A stretch of DNA of 64,000 nucleotides from assembly GCF_027594745.1 (NCBI RefSeq), contig NZ_CP110854.1, forward strand, positions 3,675,501 through 3,739,500, in the 5' to 3' direction. A program made the translations under genes and the position numbers. Each line of letters starts with the position of its first letter. The first letter of the stretch is position 1. The notes beneath the pieces were generated by a model that was not told where the DNA came from, did not search any database, and saw only the letters and a program-made list of their open reading frames with translations. This stretch comes from Saprospira grandis. GTDB lineage: Bacteria; Bacteroidota; Bacteroidia; Chitinophagales; Saprospiraceae. This document shows positions 33,919-43,077 of this stretch, piece by piece.

Positions 33919-35013
33919 TTAATCTTGCCCTCGTTCTTCTTCTATTTTCTGAATGATAACCCGCAGCTCGGTATCATTGAGCATATTGTCTTTCCCTTCT
34001 TCGGTGCCCGAAAAAATATAGTAGGAGTAGAGTTTCTTCCGTCCTTCTTTTTCAAATTCCTTAAAAAAGGGCTGATAGACCTCGGTGTACAGTTCTTTTT
34101 CTTCTTCTTGCAAGGCGCTACCTTCTGATAAGAGGATACCCCAGGCCGTTTCGGTTAATACTGCCAATTGCTCAAAATGATTTTTTGCACAGATGTTAAT
34201 TTCATCATTGCTCAATAAGACTGCTCGACTAAGCGGCATCATAAATTCTAAGGAGTTGGCATTAAAATCCTCTCCCTCCGATAGAGGAGGAAGTGTGATA
34301 TTCATTTGCGGAGCTCGTTTTTCTTCTTTGGCCTTTAGCAGTTCTTGGCAATCTTTTTCCCAACTCTTGCCAAAAAGGTATTGCTCTAAAAAACTGATGG
34401 CCACATCGGCCTTGCTGTTTTCTGGGTCCAAAAAAAGACCGAAGGTCATGGCCATAAGAGCTGCATCCATATGAGCCAACTTATTTTCTACCATACCTAA
34501 TAAAACAAAGTCGCGACCAACCCCATCGCCGCTTAGGCAGATCTTTTTTAGCCATTTTTGACTTTCTTCAAACTGCTCTGCTCTTAGCTCAAGAAAAGCG
34601 TAGTTGCGCAAAAAAATGACCCGTTCACCATGCTTTTTAATCGCTTTTTTGGTCAGCTTGCGTAGCTTTTTATACTCTTTCTGCACCAAATAGTTATTGG
34701 ATATACGCTGAAAGGCATAGTTATAAAGCCGGTCGCTACTCTTTAGTACCTTAAAGGCATACTTATTCGATTGATCGAGCTCATTTTTTAGGCCGTAGCT
34801 AAAAGATAATTCGCTGTAAAACAGGTCTTTGTTTTCTTTGCTGCAAAACTTTAGCCCTTCTAGGTAGAGCTCAATAGCTTTGTCATAATTCCCCGCATCA
34901 TGTCGCTCTAGCCCCTTTTCATAAAGGTCTCGGACTTTATCGGAAGAAAATTCAATTTGGGCAAAAATAGGGAGACTCCATCCAAGGAAGAGGAGCGCAA
35001 TAAATGTTCTCAT
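33919..35013 (-). CDS. Secreted TPR protein
   Basis: A 364-residue protein with a cleavable signal peptide (MRTFIALLFLGWSLPIFAQ). A clear TPR follows at about residues 25-60 (EKGLERHDAGNYDKAIELYLEGL), with weaker helical repeats to about 210. The C-terminal 150 residues show no known domain. The frame extends eight codons upstream, but the signal peptide begins at ATG 35013. It is probably periplasmic and may mediate protein contacts. Single gene; repeat DNA lies upstream. Confidence 0.75.
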   Translation of the reverse strand: MRTFIALLFLGWSLPIFAQIEFSSDKVRDLYEKGLERHDAGNYDKAIELYLEGLKFCSKENKDLFYSELSFSYGLKNELDQSNKYAFKVLKSSDRLYNYAFQRISNNYLVQKEYKKLRKLTKKAIKKHGERVIFLRNYAFLELRAEQFEESQKWLKKICLSGDGVGRDFVLLGMVENKLAHMDAALMAMTFGLFLDPENSKADVAISFLEQYLFGKSWEKDCQELLKAKEEKRAPQMNITLPPLSEGEDFNANSLEFMMPLSRAVLLSNDEINICAKNHFEQLAVLTETAWGILLSEGSALQEEEKELYTEVYQPFFKEFEKEGRKKLYSYYIFSGTEEGKDNMLNDTELRVIIQKIEEERGQD

Positions 35014-35089
35014 GTTTTTAGTTTTTAATGTTCTCAATACTTCTTTAATACTCCTCTAGATGTTAAGATACATTTTTTTGGTGTTTTTG

Positions 35090-35210
35090 GGGGCCTCCGC
35101 CTCGCTTCGCTCGTCGGCGCTACGTTCGGCAGCTCGCTGCTCGCTCGGCCCTGCGCGGGCAATGCCCGCTTGGTCTGCGGCTTTGCCGCACTGCCTACCA
35201 TCGCTAGGCC
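35090..35210 (+). repeat. Branched GC-rich repeat, copy 14 (GGCCT/AGGCC ends)
   Basis: Common type, starting GGGGCCTCCG and ending CATCGCTAGGCC. The fourth hairpin is GCGGGCAATGCCCGC. Further GCGGC/GCCGC hairpins follow to about 35246. Confidence 0.88.
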
Positions 35211-35256
35211 AGTCGCTTCGCTCCTTTGCGGCGGCTTTGCCGCCTGCCATTCATCG

Positions 35257-35640
35257 CCTAGGGGCTTGTCCCTAGGCGGTAAAAAGGGGCGCATACAATA
35301 TTTTAATATTAGTCCCTCAACTTTTTCTTGGGCGTTTTGGAAAAGGGAGGAAAAGAAAGCATCTTTTAGTGGCTGGGCGGTTTTGGACTGAAGCTTAATG
35401 GAAAGCTACAAGTAGAAAAAGCGAACAAGGACTTTAGTCCGTCAGTTCGCTCAGTTAATAACCCTGGGCTTCAGCCTAGGGTGGTAAGGATAGCTGCCTG
35501 ATAGTCCCTCAATTTTTTCTTGGGCGTTTTGAAAAAAGGAGAGATAAAGAAAGCGTCTTTTAGTGGCTGGGTAGTTTTGGCCCATGGGCTGAAGCCCATG
35601 GTTGCGGGGCTATGCAAAGAGCGGGCTAAAGCTCTTGTTT
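35257..35640 (+). repeat. Second repeat family: two TAGTCC units
   Basis: Begins with CCTAGGG/CCCTAGG (35257-35276). Two related units start with TAGTCCCTCAA (35310 and 35502); both continue through TTTTTCTTGGGCG, a purine-rich stretch and TTTTAGTGGCTGGG. The second unit ends in CATGGGC-TGAA-GCCCATG (35583-35600) and a hairpin AGAGC/GCTCT (about 35618-35636), where the related copies have GGGC/GCCC. Confidence 0.65.
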
Positions 35641-35757
35641 GCTGGAAAATGGAAAAAAATTTAGCTCCAAGAAAAAAAACTTTCAAATAGCGGCTTTCAA
35701 TTAGCAATGGGGTTAAAAAACAACAAAATTTTTCTGCAGCAGAAAAACTGCGGTGGT

Positions 35758-36066
35758 CTGTAGGTTGAAACCTACAGCCAGACAACAAAAAGGCATTTCA
35801 TTTTAAATGGAGGTTTAAAAACCTCCATAAAAAAACAGGGATGAAAATTTCTCTTGGAAAAAATCAATGGACCAAAAATCATCATGTTCAAAGCGGCAGA
35901 GGATTTTAATCCTCTCCGCACTATAGATGTAGAATGGAATTGTTGTATGGCTGTGGGTTTCAACCCACAGATTCAAAAAAACAACTGCCCAACCACAACC
36001 CACAAAAAAAATCCCTCGAATGAGGGGATGATAATTTTTTCCTTAGCCTAGGGCCTTGGCCCTGGG
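35758..36066 (+). repeat. Small-hairpin module array
   Basis: Six hairpins in a row: CTGTAGGT-TGAA-ACCTACAG (35758-35777), arms ATGGAGGTTT/AAACCTCCAT (35807-35828), AGAGGAT-TTTA-ATCCTCT (35898-35915), CTGTGGGT-TTCA-ACCCACAG (35951-35970), CCCTC-GAAT-GAGGG (36013-36026) and CCTAGGGCC/GGCCCTGG (36047-36066). No ORF of note occurs in 35014-36574, which is the largest gene-free stretch of the window. Confidence 0.7.
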
Positions 36067-36144
36067 GTTCCTATGAAATTTATGGGGCAGAAATAATAGC
36101 AATTGTTTTTATTTCTGAATTTTTAGTATGGAATTATTTTACGG

Positions 36145-36247
36145 CCATGGGCTAAAGCCCTTGTTTGCTGGAAAATGGGAAAAAATTGGCTCCAAGAAAA
36201 AAACAACAAAACCAAAACCGCCGAAGAAAAAAGCTCAAAGAAAAAAA
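36145..36247 (+). repeat. Partial second-family unit
   Basis: GGGC-TAAA-GCCC (36149-36160), then a tail TTGTTTGCTGGAAAATGG and GGCTCCAAGAAAAAAA that repeats the sequence at 35635-35675. It is a truncated copy that runs into branched repeat copy 15. Confidence 0.6.
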
Positions 36248-36257
36248 ATAGATGAGC

Positions 36258-36370
36258 GGCCTAGCGATGCGAAAGGGGGCGGCGAAGCCGCAGACCAAGG
36301 CCGTTAGGCCGCAGGGCCGAGCAGCCCTGCGAGCCCTGAAGCGTAGCGCCCGCCGCAGGCGGGAGGCCCC
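36258..36370 (-). repeat. Branched GC-rich repeat, copy 15 (GGCCT/AGGCC ends)
   Basis: Minus-strand copy of the common type with the hairpin CCCGCCTGCGGCGGG at its start and GGCCTAACGGCC inside. It is the last repeat before the CHAT/STAND/caspase cluster, about 200 bases upstream of its first gene. Confidence 0.88.
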
Positions 36371-36574
36371 AAAAAATAAAATAACAAAAAGGGATACTAT
36401 ATATAAGGTATAAAAAAGAGAGAGGCCCTAAAAAAATGGGGGGCAGAGAAAAAGCGGCTGAAAATAAAAGGCATCTGTTTATTGGGGCAAAAGGAGATGA
36501 AAAAAAACAGTGTTTTTCTAAGAAAACTTTATATTTTAGGGTTTCTCCATTGGACAACCATTGAATTGAACTAA

Positions 36575-38431
36575 ATGACTTTTCAAGAAGCCCTCAACAA
36601 CCTTTTTAGCTTTGACAGCTCTAGTCAAGGCCTAGCCTTTGGCTTTATTTTATTGCTCAGCTTTTTGTTGGGCCTATTCTTTTGGTGGCTGATTGTGCAG
36701 CGACCGCAAAGAAAGCGTTATGAACGCAAATTGGCGCAATTGAATGAAGAATTGCTCAAGCAGCGCAAAGAACAGGAAGAAGCAGAAGACAAGCTACAGG
36801 TTTTGTCTGCCGAATTGCGTCAGTTGCAAGTAGAAGAGCGCAAAAGAGAGAAAGCGCTGGCGATACAGACAAAAATGGCGCAGGATTTAAGTGCGCAAGA
36901 AAAATCTTTGAAGCAAGCCAAGGCGGCTGCAGAACAGGCCAAAAAAGCGGCCGAACAAGAATTGGCCGAGTTAAAACAGCTCTATAAACATGCGCAGCGC
37001 GAAAGTTTGGGGGCCAAAGAAGCCGAAGCATTGGCGGAAGAGATTCAGGCCAAGGCGCAAAAAGAAATGGATAGCTCAAAAGCCTTGATGAAACAGATTG
37101 AGGAAGAAAGAGAAGCACTTTTGCGCCAGTATGAAGAGCAAAAATCGGCCTTGCATTGGGCGGAAGAAGAGTTGGAGATGCGCAAAAGCGAAATTGAAGA
37201 CTTGCAAACGGAATTGGGTCAGGCTTTGAATGAATTGGCGGCTCAGGCCGAGCAGCCCAATATTTTGGCAGAAGAAAACGAACAGCTCAAAGAAGCTTTT
37301 GAGGAATTGGAGAGCCAACTCAAGCAATTGGACCAATTTCAGGAAGAAACTTTGCCCGAAGACCCCGAATTGGACCAAAGAATTGATGAGCTGCTTGAAT
37401 TTGCCCAAAGCGCCATGGCCGAAGCGCATTTCTATGAAGAAATTCCAGAAGCCAATTTGGTAGAAGATGAAGAACTACTGAATGAAAAACTGGCTGAAAT
37501 TTCATTGGAGAAAGCAGAAGAGGAAGCTGAATTTGTAGAAGAATTGGAAGCCGAAGAAGCAGCTGCCCTAGAAGAAGCTTTGGCTCAGGCGGAAAACAGC
37601 ATGCAACTGGCTGGATTTTTTGAAGCCTTTGATGAAGCCGTCATTTTAGAAGCCGAAAATAGCGAAACGCTTTCGGAAGAAGAACAAATGCAAGCGGCTT
37701 TGGAATTGGCGGCGGCCAATATGGAAATAGAACAGGAAGAAACTGATTTTATTGAAGATATGGCCAAATTGGAAGAACAATTGGCCCAGGTTCCGGAAGA
37801 AGAGCCTCAAACAAGAGCATTAGCAGCGGCTATCGAAATTTCTGAAGAAGAAGCGGCGCAGATGGAAGCCGCCCTTAGTCGAGCCAGCGAAAGCATGCAG
37901 GCCGAAGGATTTTTTGCGCCCATGCAAGAAGCGGTAATTTTAGGCGAAGAAGAATTATCTATAGAAGAAAAAGCCGAAGAAGCTTTATTGATGGCCCAGG
38001 ATAATGCCGCTTTAGAACAAGCCGAAGAAGAAGTGGTAGAAGATATGGCCAAGTTGGAAGAACAACTGGCGCTTTTGCCCGAAGAAGAACCCGCCGCTAG
38101 AGGTTTGGCCCCAAAAGAAGAAGAAATTTTGGTGGATGAAGGCCAAGCACTAGAAATGCAATCGGCTTTGCAATTGGCCGAGGCTGCCTTGAATCAAGAA
38201 GGTTTTTATGGCAGCATTCCCGAAGATGAACTTTTGGGAGAAGAACAAAAAGATGATTTATCTAAAATAGAAGGTATGAGTCCCGCTTGGCAAGCCAAAT
38301 TGGAAAAAGCGGGAGTACATAGCTATCAGGAAATAGTACATTTAAGTTATCAGGCGGTGGCTCAGGAGCTCAACATTCCGCAAGACTTGTTGGACCAATG
38401 GGCGGCAAGTGCAAAAAAGTTACTCGCATAA
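36575..38431 (+). CDS. Membrane-anchored acidic coiled-coil protein with HhH-like C-terminus
   Basis: A 618-residue protein with one N-terminal membrane helix (about 19-41), a long Glu/Lys/Gln-rich coiled coil (about 45-260) and an acidic section (about 265-560). That section has four degenerate repeats of the form A-x-x-SM-x-x-x-GFF-x4-EAVIL (for example SMQLAGFFEAFDEAVIL and SMQAEGFFAPMQEAVIL), two of them followed by EDMAKLEEQLA. The last 55 residues (LSKIEGMSPAWQAKLEKAGV...) resemble the helix-hairpin-helix-like domain with an IEGIGP motif common in Bacteroidota. It is the first gene of the cluster, 45 bases before the CHAT gene. It probably works as a membrane-tethered scaffold; no enzymatic motif is visible. 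Confidence 0.75.
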   Translation: MTFQEALNNLFSFDSSSQGLAFGFILLLSFLLGLFFWWLIVQRPQRKRYERKLAQLNEELLKQRKEQEEAEDKLQVLSAELRQLQVEERKREKALAIQTKMAQDLSAQEKSLKQAKAAAEQAKKAAEQELAELKQLYKHAQRESLGAKEAEALAEEIQAKAQKEMDSSKALMKQIEEEREALLRQYEEQKSALHWAEEELEMRKSEIEDLQTELGQALNELAAQAEQPNILAEENEQLKEAFEELESQLKQLDQFQEETLPEDPELDQRIDELLEFAQSAMAEAHFYEEIPEANLVEDEELLNEKLAEISLEKAEEEAEFVEELEAEEAAALEEALAQAENSMQLAGFFEAFDEAVILEAENSETLSEEEQMQAALELAAANMEIEQEETDFIEDMAKLEEQLAQVPEEEPQTRALAAAIEISEEEAAQMEAALSRASESMQAEGFFAPMQEAVILGEEELSIEEKAEEALLMAQDNAALEQAEEEVVEDMAKLEEQLALLPEEEPAARGLAPKEEEILVDEGQALEMQSALQLAEAALNQEGFYGSIPEDELLGEEQKDDLSKIEGMSPAWQAKLEKAGVHSYQEIVHLSYQAVAQELNIPQDLLDQWAASAKKLLA

Positions 38432-38476
38432 TAAACGCCTTTAATTGTACGAATTTCTAGTACTCTACAGACTATC

Positions 38477-40318
38477 ATGAACGAACGTCCAGTTATTTTA
38501 CTCAACTTTGCCAATCAGCAAGATGCGCATTTGGATCTACTCAAAGAGGAGAGTAGCCGCCTCAATGATATCTTGAGCATCGCTCATGATCAGGGCAGCA
38601 TAGAACTCTATAGAGAGGAGAATGTTAATGTGGATCAGTTGATCAAGGCCCTCAATCGTTTTAAGGAGCGCATTATTGTTTTTCATTATGCGGGCCATGC
38701 CGATGGCAACAGCCTGCATTTTGATGGAGATACTGCCGAAGCGGTGGGTTTGGCCGAGTTGTTGGGCCAATTGCCCAATCTTAAATTTGTATTTCTCAAT
38801 GGCTGCTCTACGCAAGCCCAGGTAGATTATTTGTTGGAAAAAGGGGTAAAGGCCGTGATTGCTACTTCTGTGGCCATTGCAGACGATAAAGCTTTGCTTT
38901 TTTCTGAAACCTTTTATCGCGCTCTAGCCAATCGCTCGACTATCGATTCGGCTTTTCAATTTGCTGTAGGCGCTTTGCGCACCCATTTTGGCAATAGCTT
39001 TACGGCCCGAATATTTATTCAGGGCGAGGAATTTGACCGTTCTGCGGCCATGCCTTGGGGGTTGTTCTTAAATAAAGAAGCCAGAGCTGTTTTAGATTGG
39101 AGTTTGCCTACTTCTGTAACGGAAATCGATAATATCAAGCCGCCAGCCAATCCAGACTATACCGTAAATACCTATATGCTGGATGTTTTTGACGAGATGT
39201 GTCATTATGACCCTAAGCTTAAACCTTTGGCGGAAGATTCTTTTAGTGGCGAATTGGATGAGCGTTTGGCCTTGGCCCTAATCATCGAACATTTTCCTTG
39301 GCCCATTGGGGTGCAAGTGCGTTTGTTGCTCTCTAAAGAATCGGCTATAGATGAATTATCGATGGAGCGCTTAGAGCAGTTGCTGAGCACTTATGTCTAT
39401 ACCACCCAATTTCTCTATTACATTGCGCTCTCTCAGCTTTGGGACGAAAAACGGAAGAGCAACATCAGTGTGCGGCCTTACCTCATGGACCTTTTGCATC
39501 ATGATGCTCGAACTTATCAGCACTTTGATTATCTCAAGCATTTTATCTCTATTGTGCAGCTGTTGCAAAAAGAAAATAAAGCCCTTTTTGTAGAGGAATT
39601 TGCAGAGATGCAACAAGCTTTTGAAGATAAAAATGAGTTCTATGATGCTTACCTCTATTTAGAGTCGCTACGAGCGAAAATTCGTCAGCAAACGCCCGAA
39701 CAATTGGCGGCAGAACTGCCGCAGCTTTGTGCCGATGGCGAATATTTTTTGTCGGCTATTTTGATTAAATCGGCATTTTTGGTCAATTATGATTTACTGA
39801 CCATCCGAGATATTCGAGTGATTAGCTATCGCTATCAAGATCCTAAGTTTGACCACTATATCGCTCGCCTCAATGCCAAAGTAAATGATTTGGCCGTGAG
39901 CAAGGCCCTACAAGCTCGCTCTTATAAGGATTACGCCAATAATGCTTCGGTCATTTTGAGCCGAAATATGCAAGATCCTAAAGATTTTCTCAATCTTTCT
40001 CCCTTTATCATTGATAAAAATGCTTTTGGCGAAGGGATGACAGAAGATCGAGCCACAGAACAGCAGCTGTTTACCTACGCCTACCGAGAAGGAGAAGAGT
40101 TTCGCTACTTTAGTACCATCTACTCCATTTATCGGGTGCATGAACGGCCCAAAGACCAACTTACGACCGCCAGCGAACAGCCCAGAGCGGCTAGAGGCGG
40201 CCGAGATCGCCGAAGAAGATCTTCCAGAAACCGAAGAAGAAACGAAGAGGAACCACAAAGCCCATTGGATATCCTCAAAGAATTGTTTTCTCTCTTTGAA
40301 GAAGACCTCAGCCGATAA
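38477..40318 (+). CDS. CHAT-domain (caspase-fold) protein
   Basis: A 613-residue protein. Residues 1-190 form a CHAT-type caspase-fold domain: beta strand IIVFHYAGHADGN gives the catalytic His74, and KFVFLNGCST gives the nucleophile Cys110, followed by VKAVIATSVAIAD. CHAT domains are cysteine proteases related to caspases and separases, found with TPR, STAND and gasdermin partners. The remaining 420 residues are helical and unrecognised. The C-terminus (about 565-590) is Arg-rich and probably disordered. No signal peptide, so cytosolic. It is followed by an nSTAND ATPase gene after 57 bases, the usual regulator type for such proteases. Confidence 0.85.
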   Translation: MNERPVILLNFANQQDAHLDLLKEESSRLNDILSIAHDQGSIELYREENVNVDQLIKALNRFKERIIVFHYAGHADGNSLHFDGDTAEAVGLAELLGQLPNLKFVFLNGCSTQAQVDYLLEKGVKAVIATSVAIADDKALLFSETFYRALANRSTIDSAFQFAVGALRTHFGNSFTARIFIQGEEFDRSAAMPWGLFLNKEARAVLDWSLPTSVTEIDNIKPPANPDYTVNTYMLDVFDEMCHYDPKLKPLAEDSFSGELDERLALALIIEHFPWPIGVQVRLLLSKESAIDELSMERLEQLLSTYVYTTQFLYYIALSQLWDEKRKSNISVRPYLMDLLHHDARTYQHFDYLKHFISIVQLLQKENKALFVEEFAEMQQAFEDKNEFYDAYLYLESLRAKIRQQTPEQLAAELPQLCADGEYFLSAILIKSAFLVNYDLLTIRDIRVISYRYQDPKFDHYIARLNAKVNDLAVSKALQARSYKDYANNASVILSRNMQDPKDFLNLSPFIIDKNAFGEGMTEDRATEQQLFTYAYREGEEFRYFSTIYSIYRVHERPKDQLTTASEQPRAARGGRDRRRRSSRNRRRNEEEPQSPLDILKELFSLFEEDLSR

Positions 40319-40375
40319 ACCCAAACTTAATTCCATTCATCGCCCACGCAGTTTTCTAAATATAGATGTAGCCTT

Positions 40376-41443
40376 ATGGGGAAGCAGATAAAAAGTCCGT
40401 TTAAATTTCTAGATGCCTACGATCAATCTGATCGAGATATCTTCTTTGGCCGTGAACAAGAAACACAAGAGCTCTATGACCGCCTCTTTGAAACCAATGT
40501 GGTCCTCTTATATGGAGCCTCTGGAACTGGAAAAACCAGCCTGATTAACTGTGGTTTAGGAAATGAATTTAGAGCCAGCGATTGGTTCCCCATTTTTATC
40601 CGACGCCGCGATAATATTATGCAGTCGATTAAACAAGAATTACATCGACATGCCGTAAGAAAATTACCCGAAGAAAGCAATTCTATCCACCTTTTGCATT
40701 CTTTGTACCTCGATTATTATAAACCCATCTACCTGATCTTTGATCAGTTTGAAGAGATTTTTATTCTGGGCAGCCGCCAAGAACAAGAGGATTTCTTCGA
40801 GTTATTGTATCAAATTGAAGAGCGGGATCTCAATGTGAAGATCATTATCTCGATGCGGGAGGAGTATATCGCTCAACTCTCCGAATTTGAGAATATTTAT
40901 CCCAGCCTTTGGGATAATCGCCTACGCATTGAACGCATGAGCCTCAAAAATTTGCAGGATGTGATCCTCAATACGCTCAAAGCCTTTGATATTCAGGTCA
41001 AAAATGAAGCGGAATTGGTCCAAAAAATGATCGAAAAGGTAAAAGGTAAAGATAAACAGGTCGATTTGGCCACCCTGCAAGTGTATTTGGACCGACTTTA
41101 TCGCCTAGATGTCGAAAGAAGAGGAGAGGAGGATCGCCCGATCCGCTTTGATCTGGAACTGCTCAAAAAAAGTGGCAACCTCGAAAATGTAATGGCCTTT
41201 TTCCTTGAAGAACAATTGAGCGAACTAGAAAAAGAGTTGCAAAATGAAATGGGCGTCTCTGAAGAGGGCATCCCTATGGATATTCTCTTTAGCATGGTCA
41301 CCGATAATGGGACCAAACAGGCGGTGGAACTCGATAATGTCAAAAAAGAGTTGAAAAGAGCAAAGAACATTGACCCCAAGGTGGTCGATTTTTGCATCTC
41401 TCGTTTTAAAGAGATGCGCATTCTTCGCGAATTGAACGAATAA
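40376..41443 (+). CDS. nSTAND-type ATPase without sensor domain
   Basis: A 355-residue STAND-class P-loop NTPase. The N-terminus SPFKFLDAYDQSDRDIFFGR matches the lead-in of nSTAND1 proteins. Walker A is GASGTGKTS (Lys53) and Walker B is IYLIFDQFEE (Asp123, Glu126-127), with the typical DQFEE form. Sensor-like IISMREEYIAQL and the R-rich segment after it complete the ATPase core. Unlike usual STAND proteins of 800-1500 residues it has no C-terminal repeats. It stops before the SHD-type module that normally follows the ATPase, and that module is found instead at the start of each of the next three genes. The first of these begins 12 bases downstream. Confidence 0.88.
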   Translation: MGKQIKSPFKFLDAYDQSDRDIFFGREQETQELYDRLFETNVVLLYGASGTGKTSLINCGLGNEFRASDWFPIFIRRRDNIMQSIKQELHRHAVRKLPEESNSIHLLHSLYLDYYKPIYLIFDQFEEIFILGSRQEQEDFFELLYQIEERDLNVKIIISMREEYIAQLSEFENIYPSLWDNRLRIERMSLKNLQDVILNTLKAFDIQVKNEAELVQKMIEKVKGKDKQVDLATLQVYLDRLYRLDVERRGEEDRPIRFDLELLKKSGNLENVMAFFLEEQLSELEKELQNEMGVSEEGIPMDILFSMVTDNGTKQAVELDNVKKELKRAKNIDPKVVDFCISRFKEMRILRELNE

Positions 41444-41455
41444 AATTCCCCCAAT

Positions 41456-42214
41456 ATGAAAGTAGAAATCGTACACGATAGCCTCGCCCTCATTATTTAT
41501 GAGAAAACATCTGCGGAAGTGAAAGCCCGGATGAAAGCCCTTAGTATGCTCCAAAATCGCTTTTTCTACTATAAAATGAATGAAAATATGGTCCTGGGCC
41601 AAGCCGAACTTTCTTTCATTAACCCCTTTCTTGAAGAGCTAAATCTTCGGACCGAAGAACGAGCCTTTATTAGTAAAAGCCAAGCAATCTTAGACCGCCA
41701 AGAGCGCCAAAATAGGATGCGCAAAAATGCGATTATCCTAATGGGCGCCACCCTCATCATGACTCCCTTTGCCGTTTGGGGCTGGTATAATGCCTCTTTG
41801 GCCCAAACTGAAGCCGCCATGGCACACAAAAAAGCCGAGGAAGTTAAAAAGGAAAATGAGGTCTTCCGCAAAGCAATTACCAAAAGTGGCAACCTCAAAA
41901 TTAAACCCCTGCCCCCCGAATCGGAAGGCGGCACCGCCCAACTCGAAATTGGCTACGCTAGCCTATTTATCGAGGGCCAAGTTAAAGACGAAAATGGCCA
42001 AGGCCTCTCCAATGCCCAAATTTTCTTTATGGGCGCCCAGGTTCGCAGCGACCCCAAAGGGTTTTTTAAATTCAATCTGGTCCTGCACCCCATAGACCTG
42101 ACCAAGAAAAATATTGTCCTAGAAGTCAAACGAAAAGGCTACCGCACCAAAGAGGAAGCCATCAAAATTCAACCTGAACTGAAGTTAGATATTGCCTTAG
42201 AAAAAGTAGAATAA
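41456..42214 (+). CDS. SHD-module membrane protein 1 with regulatory-like beta domain
   Basis: A 252-residue protein. Residues 1-85 (MKVEIVHDSLALIIYEKTS...) resemble the module that follows the ATPase in nSTAND proteins. One membrane helix lies at about 90-110, then a short coiled coil. Residues 165-252 form a carboxypeptidase-regulatory-like beta sandwich (FIEGQVKDENGQGLSNAQI, then SDPKGFFKFNL). If the N-terminus is cytosolic, the beta domain faces the periplasm. It belongs to a trio of paralogues with genes 42407 and 43078, which share the module, the membrane helix and the position but have different C-termini. Role inferred: membrane partner of the ATPase. Confidence 0.75.
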   Translation: MKVEIVHDSLALIIYEKTSAEVKARMKALSMLQNRFFYYKMNENMVLGQAELSFINPFLEELNLRTEERAFISKSQAILDRQERQNRMRKNAIILMGATLIMTPFAVWGWYNASLAQTEAAMAHKKAEEVKKENEVFRKAITKSGNLKIKPLPPESEGGTAQLEIGYASLFIEGQVKDENGQGLSNAQIFFMGAQVRSDPKGFFKFNLVLHPIDLTKKNIVLEVKRKGYRTKEEAIKIQPELKLDIALEKVE

Positions 42215-42223
42215 TAATGTTTT

Positions 42224-42335
42224 GGGGCCTCCCGCCTTCGGCGGGCGCTACGTTTCGCAGCTCGCTATTCGCTCGGCCCTTCAGCCCTTCGGGCTTCGGT
42301 CTGGCCTAACGGCCACTGCTGCACATCGCTAGGCC
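42224..42335 (+). repeat. Branched GC-rich repeat, copy 16 (GGCCT/AGGCC ends)
   Basis: A compact, well-paired copy lying inside the protease cluster between two SHD-module genes, nine bases after a stop codon. Hairpins CCCGCCTTCGGCGGG, AGCCCTTCGGGCT and GGCCTAACGGCC. Confidence 0.9.
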
Positions 42336-42406
42336 TTCATCGGCAGAGCTCTCCCCATTGTTAAAACGGCCTCCTTTAATGGCTTACCCAAAAAGAATAT
42401 CTTGCT

Positions 42407-43045
42407 GTGAAATTTGAACTCTCTCATGATGCCCTAGCCAAGGTGGTCTACGATCAGGCTTCTACGGCAGATAAAATGCGACTCAAAGTCGCTAACTTTA
42501 TTAAAGGCCGCCATCAGTACTTTAATGAGCATAAAAGCTTACTGAATAAAGAGGACCTGGAATATATTAAACGCTACCTTCCTCAATTAGAGTTAGAGCA
42601 GGAGGTGCAGCAGTTTATCCGAAATAGCGAGCTGGCCGTCAACCGAAAATATAAAATTAGGGTGGGGCTTGTCGCCTCTACAGTGCTTTTGCTTTCAGCC
42701 AGTGCCGCCTTTGCCCTTTGGGGTTGGCATGAGGCCCAAAGAACACATGATCAATTGCATGAGACCCACCACCGACTCCGACAAACTTTTGACGAACTCC
42801 GAAAGGCCCAAAAAGAAAAACTGGAACAGGAAGGCCTACTCAATATGAGCGAAGATGAAAAAAATGCCCTGCTGCTCGAACTACAACGAACACAAGACTC
42901 CTTAAAAGAAGCCCTCAAAGCCAGCAACCAAGAAAAAAATGAACTGCGCTCCGAGGTAAAGGAAATAGAAGATGAGGCTAAAGCCTGGCGTAAAGAATTG
43001 GAGGGCCTCAAAGGTGCCCCCATCCTTCGAAGACGCAAGAAATAA
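42407..43045 (+). CDS. SHD-module membrane protein 2 with coiled coil
   Basis: A 212-residue protein starting at GTG (MKFELSHDALAKVVYDQAS). The first 85 residues align with the starts of its two paralogues, including the LLNKEDLEYI and LELEQEVQQFI segments. A membrane helix (about 84-106) is followed by a coiled coil to about 200 and a basic tail ending RRRKK. GTG was preferred because it aligns exactly with the start of gene 43078. It is preceded by repeat copy 16 and is 32 bases before the next gene. Confidence 0.75.
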   Translation: MKFELSHDALAKVVYDQASTADKMRLKVANFIKGRHQYFNEHKSLLNKEDLEYIKRYLPQLELEQEVQQFIRNSELAVNRKYKIRVGLVASTVLLLSASAAFALWGWHEAQRTHDQLHETHHRLRQTFDELRKAQKEKLEQEGLLNMSEDEKNALLLELQRTQDSLKEALKASNQEKNELRSEVKEIEDEAKAWRKELEGLKGAPILRRRKK

Positions 43046-43077
43046 TTCGCTACTACCACTATAAGCTAAGAACTACC

